In this document: piece by piece, positions 49,001 through 64,000 of the stretch | Position numbering within the stretch: position 1 is the stretch's first letter | How the letters are laid out: each line of letters begins with the position of its first letter | Assembly: GCF_030704535.1 (NCBI RefSeq) | Contig: NC_081807.1 | Location: forward strand, 3,265,001 to 3,329,000 | Length of the DNA: 64,000 nt | Reading direction: 5' to 3' | Origin: Vitis vinifera | Taxonomy: Eukaryota; Streptophyta; Magnoliopsida; Vitales; Vitaceae | Program-made: the position numbers and the translations under genes | Notes under the pieces: generated by a model | Databases searched by the model: none | Told to the model about the DNA's origin: nothing | What the model saw: only the letters and a program-made list of their open reading frames with translations

Positions 49001-50870
49001 GTATTTAGTAAAACTTAATACTTATTATTTAATAACTTGAGTTAATTTTAAGTTAAATTATACTTGAGTTGTTAATTTAAAACTTATTACTTAATTCTTA
49101 TTTTAAGTATTAAGGTTGTTTGATAAAATTAACTTATAATTTATTCTAAATCATCAAATTGACATATTTATTTTCATAAATTATAATTAGGACAAAAAAG
49201 ATTGAGTAATAGTAAAGATTGTGGAGTAATAAAAAAAAATTATGGAGATAATTTGGGCAAATTGGGTAAAAAGGTAAAACAAATGTGTTGATTTAAGAAA
49301 AACTTAATTGTTTTTACTTATTACTTAAAGTTGTTTTTAACTTTAAGTTATACCATTAAGTTATTTTATCAAATATATTTAATAACTTAAATTAAGTTAT
49401 TAAGTTACTTTAAATTATTAAGTTTATTTATCAAACACTTATTCAGGTTTTAAGAATGTTTTTGGCTGAGTTGTTATTTCGTTAATAGGATTATCTAGCG
49501 TTGGTTGGGATGCATTTTCTATTTTATAATTTTATATAAAATACAAGAATTCTCAAAAATTTACATTGAAAACATAACGATTTTTTAAAAATTAATATAT
49601 TAAACTTTTTTATTTTCTGGAATTTTTATTTTTTAAAAAATAAATTTTAAAGATGTAAGATAAATTTATACTTTTTTTTATAAGAATTTATATTTTAGAT
49701 AAAAAATTTATTTTAAAAATTAAAAATATATTCAAACAAAGTTTAAACCTTGACATCCTACATAAGGCAGCCAGATGGATAGTCTAGTAATACACAATTG
49801 AAAAGTAGGTTGAGAAACATTAGATACTTATTATTTAAAAAATTGAATTTACTTGAGTTGAATTATTTGTTAGTTACTCACATAAAATTTATTCTTTCTA
49901 AATTTTTAAAAAATTATTAAATTAATATATTTACTCATCTCATTTTTAATTAATATTTATTTTTATTAATTTTAAATAATAAATTTATATGTTAAACATT
50001 TATATTAAAATACCGTAAGCACATAAAAAAAACTATAAAATACAATACGTGAATATGGAGTCATGGATATAAAAGAGAATCTCACTAAAAGTGGGAAATA
50101 GGGCAAAAAAAAAATTCAAAATAAGTTAATTGTTTTGATTTAATATTTAAAATTATTTTTAACTTTAAGTTATGAAATTAAATTATTTTACCACACATAT
50201 TTAATCTATTTAATAAAATAAATTAAATTATTAAGTTATATTGAATCCATTCAACAAATCCCCTATCTTTTTCTTAATAAAGCTAAGAATGCATATGCAT
50301 AGCTTCTACAATTTACAAATAGACAGAAATGCAACAGAGAATGAGCTGTAAAAGCTCTATTTATCTTCGTGATAATGTGGGATACAATGACAGCTTCTTT
50401 AATGAAGAGTAGAAAAATCCTAGACAGAGCAGAGTGGTGGAATATTGATGAGGATTCTGATCATAGATGGCACCATTGAGCTGAGACCAATATGGCTTTG
50501 TTAGGAGTCAGAAACTTGATAGATGCAGCTTAATTTAACTTCAATCTCTGTATCCTTATCATGGTTCTAAGTATTTGCCATCACCTGCAAAAGATTTTGC
50601 CACATCCAAAGTCTTTGAGTACTTCCTATGGAAGGATAAGAACAATATCACATTCAATCACAGTGTTCCAAATTGAATTGGCAAGCCATGGAAAAAGATC
50701 TTGCTATTGTAGGAATCTGATTTTAGTGCTTGAAAACGAAATTTTGGGAAATAATTCTCTTATGGCCTCCAGATCAATTCGAGCTTCTACGAAAAGAAAA
50801 AAAAAGAAACAAAACAAAAAACAAACAAATGGGCCCTTGAGGAATCACCCAACAAAAATGTCCATTCATG
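46018..50870. other. AT-rich spacer
   Basis: No gene is supported. A fragment of a dispersed repeat (GGATGACAATG ... CGGGTGGAAGGGATGCGGGT) lies at about 46178-46285, and an AT-rich MITE-like unit at 48998-49442 with a related stretch at about 49825-50265. The less AT-rich stretches 46960-47340 and 48240-48460 have no convincing coding frame. Confidence 0.4.
48998..49442. repeat. AT-rich MITE-like inverted repeat
   Basis: The left end GTATTTAGTAAAACTTAATA and the reverse complement of the right end (GTGTTTGATAAATAAACTTA) are similar and are followed by inverted AAGTTATTAAGT-type words. It is of very low complexity, so the match is only suggestive. A degraded relative may occupy about 49825-50265. 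Confidence 0.4.
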
Positions 50871-51088
50871 TTATTTGGTAAGCCAGTCCTATCTTTCTGT
50901 GCTCTGCCCTGCTCTGCTCTCCTCTGTCCCTTTTCTCTTTGAGCTCCAAAGTTACATGTGGCTTGCAAAGAGTTGGAGTTATTTGGTAAGCCAGTCCTAT
51001 CTTTCTGTGCTCTGCCCTGCTCTGCTCTCCTCTGTCCTTTTTCTCTTTGAGCTCCAAAGTTACATGTGGCTTGCAAAGAGCTGGAGTC
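50871..51088. repeat. 108-bp tandem duplication
   Basis: TTATTTGGTAAGCCAGTCCT starts at 50871 and again at 50979. Both copies continue through CTCTGCCCTGCTCTGCTCTC and end TGGCTTGCAAAGAG. The copies are almost identical, so the duplication is recent. On the minus strand the unit is an exact number of codons (36) and stays open, but no protein family is recognised. Confidence 0.9.
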
Positions 51089-52230
51089 TATTTTTCATGG
51101 CCATCTAGATCATGTTGTCAAATTATACTGCTAATTTCCATTAACCTTATCATGGATTGCTTCATGGCTTATTATGTCAAGGTTGGTGTGTTCATAGCAT
51201 GGCTTGGCTCATTTCACCTTTCCATTTGCTGCAATTTGAAGCAAAAAGTATGAACATAAATAGTCTCATAACATTCTTTGCACGGTGGACAGAGAGAGTC
51301 TTACATCAAGGTCGGGCAATCAACTCTTATACCATTTATACTAACCCGCTCTCTCATGTATAAATATTTTAACTCAAAACCTAATGACTCTTACAAAAAG
51401 ATGCGTCCAGATATGTTCTGGGCAGACCTCTCCGATGCTTAAATTGGCTTAGATGATTTTAGAGGAATAGATGGGAATAATTATTCATACCTGTATTTTT
51501 GTCATTCTATTATTACTATTTGATGACACATGACAGTTAGATATTTATGACTGCTTAAGGCTCGGATGAGCCTTGGTCGCATGGGACCAATCGGGTTGTC
51601 TGCGTTCATCATCCCCCAACCAATCTATCAAAACAAAAGAAATGCAATCGGATTGGCTTCCCAAAGTCAATATGAGTAGTTTAATTGCTCATAAGATTTT
51701 AAGAAAGTGCAAGGAAGTTGATCAATTAGTGATTCCCCCAGCTCTCAAGGGCTAATCCACTGATTTAGTCCTAGTTTTGACACTCAAATCCAGGTTAATC
51801 TAGGACAGCACCTCAAATGATTCTCTTATTCTTGTTTCTAGATGATCCAATCTATGCAATTTTATTTTTTTTTCTCAATCCCCTACTTGTCAGTATTCAA
51901 GAGGGTTGGATCAAAAGTAAGTTTAGATTCTGATGTCTGATTTTTCTCCAAGTGACTCATCATCTTCATCAAGTAACTGACCTACCTTAGAATTGCTTAA
52001 ATTTTTTAGTGGGATGGAATACAGAATACAGTCTCCAAGTTCAAGATTTGGCATCTAGACAGTTGTAAGATAAATGAAAAGGCATCAAGTAAATTGACTG
52101 ATGATGTGTTCAGTTGTATCTCATCCCCACCACCATGTTCATTGGGGTTTTGTTTTCTTACTTGTCCACTGTTATGGCTTATCCTTTGAAGATTTGGACG
52201 ACCTTAAAGAGAGTAGGGATCATACTTCCG

Positions 52231-52240
52231 TATATAAATA
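52231..52240 (+). promoter_or_regulatory. TATA box of the defensin pseudogene
   Basis: TATATAAATAGG lies about 60 bp before the ATG at 52294, with a short A/C-rich leader (CAGTCACCACCAAAAGCAGC). The promoter looks intact although the gene is not. Confidence 0.65.
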
Positions 52241-52293
52241 GGAGTGGCCTTTTTCCGGGATCCTCACCAGTCACCACCAAAAGCAGCAGAGAA

Positions 52294-52787
52294 ATGGCTA
52301 AATATGCTGCCTTCATTGCTTTTCTTTTTGCCTTGGTATTCAGGATGGCAATGGAGTGGGTTCAAAACGGATCACCCAATCACACAGTCCTATTTATTTA
52401 AAGCAATTCCTATCCCCGCTAAAAAAATTAAACACGGTGGAGCGGGATGAGTATAGGAAATCAATTTCATTTTGAATCATACAATCTGATAAACTTGACT
52501 AATCCGTATAACACAAGCTTAAAAAAAATGAAATTGAGTTGGGCTTAAGTTTGGTACTTTGAGGACCCGACCCGACCCGAACAAGCTCCAAGTTGTGGTG
52601 TTTTGTGTTTTCCATAGAAATGCCAATTGCCAGAAGAGAAGCAAGACATGGTCTTGGATATGTGACAGCTCCCCCAACTGTTGCAGCAAAAAATTGCAAG
52701 GAGAATGAGAGGATGCAAAGCATGGCGCTTGCCAGTGGGACTTCCCTGGATTTGCATGGTTCTGCTACTTCCCACTTCCCATGCTAG
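52294..52787 (+). pseudogene. Plant defensin pseudogene
   Basis: The ATG opens a signal-peptide start (MAKYAAFIAFLFAL) typical of plant defensins, small secreted antimicrobial peptides. The mature region lies at about 52622-52787 and shows NCQKRSKTWS, then CDSSPNC, HGAC and FCYF, the order and spacing of the defensin cysteine framework. Several breaks are visible: a TGA in the middle of the mature region (about 52706), a TGG where a framework Cys is expected, a changed C-terminus, and about 240 bp between the signal and mature parts. That gap contains a dispersed-repeat sequence (GATGGCAATGGAG ... GACCCGACCCGACCCG), so it may be an insertion and not the normal intron. The product could not fold as a defensin. 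Confidence 0.75.
52342..52580. repeat. Dispersed repeat inserted in the defensin pseudogene
   Basis: It begins GGATGGCAATGGAGTGGGTT and ends GGACCCGACCCGACCCG. A related fragment with GGATGACAATG and a GCGGGT motif lies at about 46178-46285. The ends are approximate. It sits where the signal peptide should join the mature peptide. Confidence 0.45.
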
Positions 52788-52789
52788 AA

Positions 52790-53625
52790 ATTCATCTCAC
52801 TACCACACCCTTTGCCACTATAAGTATCAAACAACTACTAAAAGTAACCATGTGAGTGGAGTGGGTGCTGCTAAATAACAAGCCATATGCTTTTTGGTCA
52901 CATGTTGTAATCTACTCTATGTTAAGTTTGTAATAAGATGGCTCTGCCCAGGATGAACCCAAGACCTAAATGGTTTGAAAAATCTTGTATACCATACTTT
53001 GGAATGACAAATTGTCTCCTATTGGTTATTTAAATCAATTTTCATTTGTAGGTATTGTTTGTTTTAAAAAAATTTTGTTGGAAGCGATTTGCTTTCAGAT
53101 TTCAAATAATTTATTTATTTTTTTATTTTTTAATTGACTTGTTATTTATTTCTTAAATTTTTAATTTTTTTAATTCTAAAAGTAAAATACCATAATTAAT
53201 GTGAAGTTGATTGTTTATTTTTTATTTTTTAATATTTAATAAAAATAAAAAATTTAAAAACTAAATAATTTAATACTTAACAATATTTAAGTGGTATTTA
53301 TATTTTTTGTTACTTATTTAAAATAGAACTTAATTAACTTCATACTAAAAGTACTTAATGGTATTAAGTTATTTGTTTTTTTTTAAATATTTTTATTTCT
53401 ATTGAGTGTTAAGTTGGTTGTTTTTTACATGCTAAAAATAAACATCTTAATGTATTAAGAAGGAAAATTTTTATTATGTGATTTTGTGAATATTAAAAAT
53501 AAATTAAATTGAAAAGTAATGAAGAACAGTCCCACATGTAAAATACAACATTTTGGCTGGATGCAGGCCTATTGAAATGTTGGTAACCCACGACTGTGAG
53601 ACGACGTCGTTTCAGTTCGTTAAGT
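52790..53625. other. AT-rich spacer before RPS25
   Basis: Low-complexity AT-rich DNA without genes. Contains a CGACGTCGTTTC palindrome-like block at about 53602-53613, just before the RPS25 telo-boxes. Confidence 0.5.
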
Positions 53626-53630
53626 TGTCG

Positions 53631-53653
53631 AAACCCTAGCTAGGGTTTATAAA
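53631..53653 (+). promoter_or_regulatory. RPS25 promoter: palindromic telo-boxes and TATA
   Basis: AAACCCTAGCTAGGGTTT (53631-53648) is a perfect 18-bp palindrome made of two inverted telo-boxes, running directly into TATAAA (53648-53653). Telo-boxes are a known hallmark of plant ribosomal-protein and growth genes. The CT-rich leader after it fits a translationally controlled transcript. Confidence 0.85.
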
Positions 53654-53736
53654 CGTACAAGGGCTGCGCTTTGGCCACTCCTGGTTCTCTCTGCGCCTCT
53701 CTTTTTCTCTGCTTTTGCTTCTTCATCCGATCCAAA

Positions 53737-57095
<3,359 letters not shown>

Positions 57096-60000
57096 GCGTC
57101 TCATTGCTGCCTTTGTTTTATGCATTGTTGATTTTGAGTGCTACTTTCTCCTTTTTCGAATTAACTAAAATTTTCTCAATGCTCCTTACAGCAAAGGGAT
57201 ACATGCTATGCTGCCTTTTTCATTATACTTTGTAGGTTTGGATCCAGACAAGCAATCATCTCCTTTATGTTTAATTGAGATTTATCAGACTTTTTGATAA
57301 TGTCATTGCATGTTCAATTTTCATGGTCACCATGTTCGATTGGTTTTGGTATCCAGAGCCCCGCATTATCTTAAGGATTCTTGTGAAGGACGACTCTTTT
57401 TACATCTTGAAGGGGTCTACTGTTAAATGGATTGTTCTGATCCAATAATAGTAGTTTGAATTCTCCGGTCTCCAATAAATGGTTATCAGTATAGGATTTG
57501 AGGGAGAGATGACTGGGGAGTTTGAGTGGGAAGCAAAAGCATCACCTCATTGAGGAGTACACAGTGAACGTGTGATAGAACCATGAAGTAATACATAAGC
57601 ATCCATATACAAAGGGACGGCCTCTTTGGGGGAGAAAACAGAACTCCGTTAACTCTTGAGTGATCAATTGAGATCTAGCTTTTAGAAACCATGACAACAT
57701 TTCCCTTGGGGAAACTTGGAACATATTCCAGCATCATCCCTGCTAGTTTCTGGGCAAAATGAGATCAGAAATGAAGTGTATAGGTCAGTAAGAATGCCAA
57801 TGACTTAGCCATGTTACCAATGCAAACAAGTTTTCATAACATGGGATTGTAGTGATTCTTTTGTTTATCAGAAAAATGACATTTATAAATCGAGAATATG
57901 TTTAGAAAATAGTTCTACAAAAATAGGTTTTCAGACCAGCTCTTTGATGACAGAAGGCCTAAGGCCTAAGGCCGAAGGAAGGGTTTTGGAGCTGCACCCA
58001 CTATTTACAAACATAGCATGTGAAAGTTTGGTCATCTAATGGCCTCTTGTTTTTTCATCCTTGCTCTTGTTTGTATGTATTGTTGGGGCAGTGAGCCCCT
58101 TAATTTTAAGGGACATGTCCCATGCCCCTCTCATCAATGATGATCAATCCACATCCACTGTGGGCCCTGCACTTGAGCGATTTGGTCACAAGCCTATGTA
58201 AGCCTCTAACAAGAATGGACGGCCTTCAAATTTTCTTGTATTTCATTATTTTCACTTGTTTGGAGCTTTCACGTAACAATATTATTACGTTAATCAAACG
58301 CTCAATTGGAGTATGGGAGTTCGTCCGCCCTTGACACGTGTACGGACGCAAAATTTCCGGCCATAGTAAATTATTGGTTGTGTGTCAGCTGTCTCCAACA
58401 TCATAGATTCACGAGTCAACATCACCCCATGGATGTTTCTGCAGATATTCTTTTCAATGCAGTGGTTGATGATAGTGATTGTTTTTTTTTTTTTTTCTAA
58501 TTTTATACTAAATTATTAAGATATTTTCGTCGTTTGGGTCTATGACTCTATGATAAGATATCATTATGATTAAAAAAGTATAAAATTGAAATTTTAATGA
58601 TTAATTTTAATTTAAAAAATAAAAATAAAACATCATAAATAAAACCCATCTTTAACCCGTATTTAAAATTATAATATATTAATTAAGAACTATTTTATTA
58701 TTTAAAATTATTTTTAAAACTGTTTTTAAAAATACTTTTCAAACAAAGTCTTAATTTCTATTAAATAAAAAAAATAAAAACATTATGAAGTGTTTTTACA
58801 TTTTCTAAAATCATTTTTAAATAAATTCTTAAAATATATTTGATAGTAATTTTAAAAAATATTTTTTCTTTTTTTTAATATTTAAAGTTTTTTATTTTTT
58901 AAATATAAAACAAATTAAAAACACTTTTTAAAATTACTGTGAAACACACTCTTAACTTACTTCTTTAATATCTTTCAAAATATCTATCTTGTATCTTGTT
59001 TTATTCCCTTCACATATGATTTCCACCTCACTCCATCTCCTCAATAATTTTGCTTGCTTCACAAATCTAGTTGACACGAGTGATATTATGAGGCATTATC
59101 TAATCATATTATTACTATACAACTTTGCTTCATTAGGTTAAGATGAATGATGAATACAAGGAATAGGCTTTATGTTATAGGAGTCCTAACATTTATTATA
59201 TAGAGAATGATTTGAATTGAAGCATGGTGGGATGGAGCAAATCTGATTGATTTGATTGGGACGGCCTCAACTCTCATGTGTAAGCTAAAGACAAATAAAC
59301 CAAGAGGCACATATGGAAGAGCACGTGGGCCAAGTGAGGGCAAATTATGGGGGGCTTTTTATTTCACTCTTTGTTTAATATCAACCCCATATGTGACTTC
59401 AAAAAGTTACGTGTCCCAAAAAGACCCTGAGACATGGACTCCAACGTCATTAGAGAATCAAGTCTTTTTCATCCCACATATTACTTATTGGGTCCTCTAG
59501 CGCATATTCATGAACACACTCATTACCTATGCCAAAACTTTTTCCGTTCAATGTGTTTTACGGATTACAAAAAAACACTCGCTCAGAATTTCATATCACT
59601 CATGTTATGATCTTCTACATCTTAGATCTTCTCGTTCCGTCATTTGACTTATATTCTTCATATAGCAGACCAAATGACTATATGAAATTACGTTAATACT
59701 TTCATACATTATGGGTAACGTAGGAAATATCTCTATTTTTTCTCTAGAAAATCTTTAGAATTACCACTGCTTAACTTTTCAATTCACTTTTGACCATCAA
59801 ATGAAATGTGAATAACCCGAGTTTAAAAATCAATTCTAACACCATATCGTGAAAATATTATCTACTTTATATCTAATGAGTTCTTACAATTTTAAAATAT
59901 TTTTATATAATTAATTTATTAAGAATTTTTTCTCTAAATTGATACGAGATACTACAATTATGTAATAATGTTTTTAAGTCATAAGGACTCATCAAGCCAA

Positions 60001-63000
60001 GAAATAACACTCTCCATGATTTTAGAATCAATGAACACATCATGGATGATGATGATACAGTTGTGTTGCACTGCTTGCTCATGCACCCCAAGTGGTTCTA
60101 GTTGGTGCCCCCCTAAAAGCATTTTGAGTTGAAATAATTGTGGGGAAGGGGGCTTTCAAAGACAGGGATTATTTTACTTGTCCAAATAACAAATGTCCAA
60201 AGCCACAAATCGCATCCCAAACATATACATTGAGCCATTTTCTTGATGTAAAGGCAAAGTCTTGGGAGAATTTAGTGTACTTCACTAACAACCACCGGAA
60301 ACCTCCAAATACAAGATGAACAAGGTGAATATATCTTGATCAAGTCATTGATGATATGTTCTATATGCATGAACCCATAATTTGTACTAAATTAATATTT
60401 ATATTATTTTTACACCCAATTGGTTGGAATATGCTTCAAAGACTAATCTTTTGCTAGGCTTATTTGATGTAATTTTTATTTTCCATGAAAACTTTTGTGG
60501 TGAATGTATGACCAAAGGGTACGTATTTAGTTTTAGGTTCTATTTAGAATTAAGTAAAAAATACAACCACTATCCATTTTTCATATATTTGAAAGACTTG
60601 TCTTAGTCGTTATAATTGGATTTGGATTTGGAGGTATGTATAATACATTAAACTAAACCTATTAAGATACATGTCATTTACGCAATCAATTGAATATGTA
60701 TTTTCTTCAACCTACTATATTACATGTATTTTTTAATCTTCAGAAGATTATATTAAGTTAATGTTAAATTAATAATTGCTTTGAGTCCATCTATGAGTGA
60801 GATCCTAAAGTAATTATTTATCCTTTTTTTACTTTGATGATTATTTAATTCAATATGTAATAAAATAGATCTTTAATATAAACAATATACAGTTTGTTTG
60901 GTAATAGTTTTTGGAAACAATTATGAAAAATAGTTTTTTAGAATAGCTTTTTAAAACTATTCTCTAAATTTTGTAAAACAAAAGTATGTTTGGAAGCCTA
61001 AAATATTTTTAATATTTTCAAATATGTTTTAAAAATAGTTTTTATATCTAGTGTTTTATTTTTAATCATTCTATATGTTTGTATAATTATTTCTTAAAGC
61101 AATCTTCAGAAAACAAGTAAAAATAACATAAAACCACTAAAAGATGTTATCTAAAAATACTCTGTTTTTTGTTTTTAAAAATAGAAAATAGAAAATAGTT
61201 TTTTATTGTTAAACATGTTTTCTGTATTTTTTATTCTAAAGAACAAAAAACTAATTTAAAAAACAATTACCAAACAGATCCATAATATCTCAAAATTTAA
61301 TACAATTATATTTTTTTAAGTAATTCTAAGATTAATGATCAAATTTAATCCATACCTAAAAAATACAAGTGTATCAATTGATGATAAAAGTAAAATAGAC
61401 TTATACTTTAAGGAATAAAGATATAATTCAAATAATGGATAGGAAATTCTAATTTGAATTATGAATATAAGTTTATGAGGAACATCACCCAATACTAGAA
61501 GGTTAACAAAACATTTATTAGTTAATTACTTTATTATAATTTGGAGTAAAATTACTTATAAAATTTTTGTAAAATTATTCTATGAGAGCTTGTTACTCGA
61601 TGGATCATAGAGGTTCTTAGTTCTTACTTGAATTATTAACTATGCAATAACTAATTAAATATATGTTTTGATATAATTCCTATTTTTTATATTGTAAAAA
61701 CCGTTGTAGTAACTTTTCTATAAAATACAAAAACTCTCAAAGATAATAAAAAGTTATGATTTTTAAAAATTATTAAAATTTTTGGGGTATTTAATCATTT
61801 TTATTATCTCAAAATATTTAAATTAATTTTGAAAAATATAAGAAAATCGTATATGTTTTTATTAGAGTTTCTACCTTTTATATAAAATTATTACTATTTT
61901 TTATTTAAAAAAAATAAGACATGTATCCAAATAAGACTTAAGCAATTAGGAAATCAGTGTTTATCATAAGGGTCATGGCTAATGTCAAGGCATTAAGGAT
62001 TGTTTAGTTTTTATGCCATTTCCGTGGTCTATAAAATAACACATTTTATGGAAAATATACTTGAAAAAGAAAAACCCCATGAGCAGCCACCGTCTCTCCT
62101 TGTGTGGTGAGAAATTTTTCAACCATGTAAACGTTTTTTCAAGGTCTTTTGGGTTTTAAATCTATAATATTTATTATTTTGAGTCCCATCGAGATGTTGT
62201 GTCTCCAAGTGATTGTGATATTTTATATGGGTCAAACTAATTTATATATATGTATTGATACATTTCAAGATCATTAGGTAGAAAATATATAATATTAAGT
62301 AAATAAGTGATTACAATTTTTTTTTAAATTGTGGATGTCCGGATCAATTTAAGCACCTCGACTAATTCCACAAAGTTTTGAAGTTAACGATCAGGTAAAC
62401 CTTTAGTAACTTTGAGGGAATTCGAATTAGTAATCATTGAAGAGCAAACCCACAATCGAATCAACTGAGTTATCCCTCAGAGTTGAAGTGATTACAAATT
62501 TTTTGAGTCCAATTTTAATACATGTATTGGCATCAATAATTCTTTTTGGGTCCTACTTTCGATTATATTAGCATTAATCCAATGTTTACAAGAAGTAATT
62601 ATAACTTAGTAATCATACACCCCCCTTGAAATGAGAAGGCACCCATCTCTTTCACGGAAAATTAATCCAACAGTCCACATATTTTTCAAGCATCTCTCCA
62701 TCCAAATATTTTCATTGGGTGGACTGTTTGATGACCCATTTTCACCTTACCTTCTAGTTCTCTCTCCCCTTGTACTTTTATAAAATGCCAAAAGTCAGGA
62801 TTTGACAGGGCGTGAGCTGAATTAGAATCCCATCTTTGAAAATCAGTTCTCATTATCAATTAATTGTCTAGCACCGGGAAATGCTTCAATTTCAACCGTC
62901 AAATGAAAAGCTCACAGCTCCTTGGCCTTCACAAATGAGATCAGCAAAATATTTTCTCTCTCTCTTGTGACTCAACTTGTATCAATGTACGAACCATAAT

Positions 63001-63170
63001 ATATATGTATTATAATTGATATTTCATTTTGAAAATTCTCATGAAATGGACAGGTGTTGAGTCCATGATGAATTTTCCAAATGCCTAGAAACTTGGACTA
63101 TAGAAAACAGTGGAATAGCAGAAATGCAGGGGCGAAGAGTGCCATTTTGTGAGAGAGAGATACATAGCAT
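57096..63170. other. RPS25 3' region and AT-rich spacer
   Basis: The RPS25 3' UTR starts here. Beyond about 57500 no gene is supported. There is one MITE (60892-61281) and much low-complexity AT sequence. A 12-bp palindrome GGGACATGTCCC lies at 58110-58121 without evident context. Confidence 0.45.
60892..61281. repeat. MITE family 2, copy 2
   Basis: The left end GTTTGTTTGGTAATAGTTTT pairs with the reverse complement of the right end (TCTGTTTGGTAATTGTTTTT). Internal blocks such as AGTGTTTTATTTTTAATC and TGTATAATTATTTCTTAAA match the copy at 10706-11021. Confidence 0.65.
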
Positions 63171-63178
63171 TATATATT
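63171..63178 (+). promoter_or_regulatory. TATA box of the AGPase large-subunit gene
   Basis: TATATATT in GCATTATATATTTTATG lies about 30-60 bp before a CT-rich leader. It is the best TATA candidate ahead of the ATG at 63797. Confidence 0.5.
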
Positions 63179-63209
63179 TTATGCGATAAAGGCCAATATT
63201 GCTGGATTT

Positions 63210-63796
63210 CTCGTGAGGGCTCACGAGCCAATAAAGCTAACCGCTTCTCCTTCAACATCATTCACGCATTTCACTCCTAATCTCCCTCCTGATCTCATTT
63301 TCGACAATCTAAAACCTCTCTCGTCTCTCTCATCATTACTATCAAAACACATACTTCTTCTTCTTCTTGAAGCCACCTTTTGAGTTTTTATGGGTTCTTT
63401 TTGTCAAATTTCTGGTTCTTGAGCATCTGGGTGGTTGAGTTCTTGGTTTCTTGGGAATTATTGTGATCTGGGTGCTTGAGTTTTTGGTTTCTTGGGAATT
63501 TTTATGATCTGGGTACTTGAGTTCTCCTAAGATATTTCACCAGCTTGCTAGATTCAGCTTGGGTTTTGCTACCTTCTTTTAGGGGTTGCTTAGGTTGAGT
63601 TCTGTTGTATTATTCTATGCATGTTACTTTGAATATGTGGCACAACTGTCGGTCTATTTCTTTTTAATTTCTACCATCTTTGTGTGATCTATACTTTACT
63701 TGTTTACTTAGACTACTTTATTCAAATTTAGGTTCTGTACTTAGTCAGTACCTTCTTTTTAATCCAAGGGCTAGTTTTAGGAGTGGGGCAACTATA
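63210..63796 (+). other. AGPase leader, with 41-bp direct repeats
   Basis: The leader is CT-rich (TCTCTCGTCTCTCTCATC) and then T/G-rich. A 41-bp unit starting TTGAGTTCTTGGTTTCTTGG is repeated (63435 and 63476), with partial copies on both sides, spanning about 63415-63524. The later part looks intron-like, so a leader intron is likely, but I cannot place both splice sites with confidence. Confidence 0.5.
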
Positions 63797-64000
63797 ATGG
63801 ATTCTTGTTGTGTGACCTTCAAAGCCAAAGCTCATCTGGCAAAAGCAAGCAGAGGTGGACTCAGCAATGGAGATAATGAATTTTGGGGAGAGAGGATCAG
63901 GGGCAGTCTGAATAACAGTGGTTGGGTTAGTCAGTTGGCTAAGGGTTTGAAAACTGAGAAGAGGCCCAGAAAGATCAAGCCTGGGGTTGCTTGCTCTGTT
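63797..64000 (+). CDS. ADP-glucose pyrophosphorylase large subunit, N-terminus (partial)
   Basis: The first 68 codons of a gene that runs off the window. MDSCCVTFKAKAHLAKAS, then GDNEFWGERIRGSL and RKIKPGVACSV, match the plastid-targeted start of plant AGPase large subunits of the APL3 type. The enzyme makes ADP-glucose from glucose-1-phosphate and ATP, the committed step of starch synthesis in plastids. The large subunit is mainly regulatory. The visible part is transit peptide plus the start of the mature protein, so no catalytic residue can be checked. Confidence 0.88.
   Translation, partial: MDSCCVTFKAKAHLAKASRGGLSNGDNEFWGERIRGSLNNSGWVSQLAKGLKTEKRPRKIKPGVACSV

Noticed and set aside
58110-58121. 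12-bp palindrome GGGACATGTCCC as a regulatory site
   Set aside because: No gene nearby and a single short palindrome is expected by chance in this much DNA.

Overview
This is nuclear DNA of a flowering plant: multi-exon genes with GT-AG introns, long AT-rich spacers, MITEs and LTR retrotransposons. The protein sequences look like those of a woody eudicot, most likely grapevine (Vitis) or a relative. That is my inference; no database search was possible.

Layout, left to right. Positions 1-3200 are AT-rich spacer with one MITE and a short GC-richer island. Positions 3230-9132 (+) hold a ten-exon gene for bifunctional dihydrofolate reductase-thymidylate synthase, with an intron-bearing leader and one GC-AG intron. 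Positions 9133-13295 are spacer with MITEs and a ~92-bp tandem repeat. Positions 13296-15792 (-) hold a two-exon BCS1/AATP1-type AAA-ATPase. Positions 17973-35651 are a degenerate minus-strand cluster: an AAA-ATPase scrap and three SABATH methyltransferase copies. Copy A is truncated and frameshifted, copy B is interrupted by a MITE, and copy C is nearly complete with one nonsense codon.

Between SABATH copies B and C sits a 10.3-kb Ty3/gypsy element of Tat type (23409-33741, minus orientation) with 693/694-bp LTRs and a 5-bp target duplication. Its gag-pol is broken. On the opposite strand, between integrase and the 3' LTR, it carries a decayed gene with its own TATA box, a likely leader intron, two coding introns and a poly(A) signal (24336-27417). 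This is the most unusual feature in the window.

Positions 37375-39693 look like a 2.3-kb solo LTR containing a 43-bp tandem array that is open in all three minus-strand frames. Positions 44600-45250 (-) encode a small DUF4408/DUF761 protein. Positions 52231-52787 (+) hold a broken plant defensin gene with promoter. Positions 53631-57095 (+) hold a four-exon gene for ribosomal protein eS25 (RPS25) with a palindromic telo-box promoter. At the right edge (63171-64000, +) an ADP-glucose pyrophosphorylase large-subunit gene begins and runs off the window.

The intact genes are unrelated housekeeping or stress-type plant genes and do not form a pathway. Most of the remaining DNA is transposon debris and AT-rich spacer.
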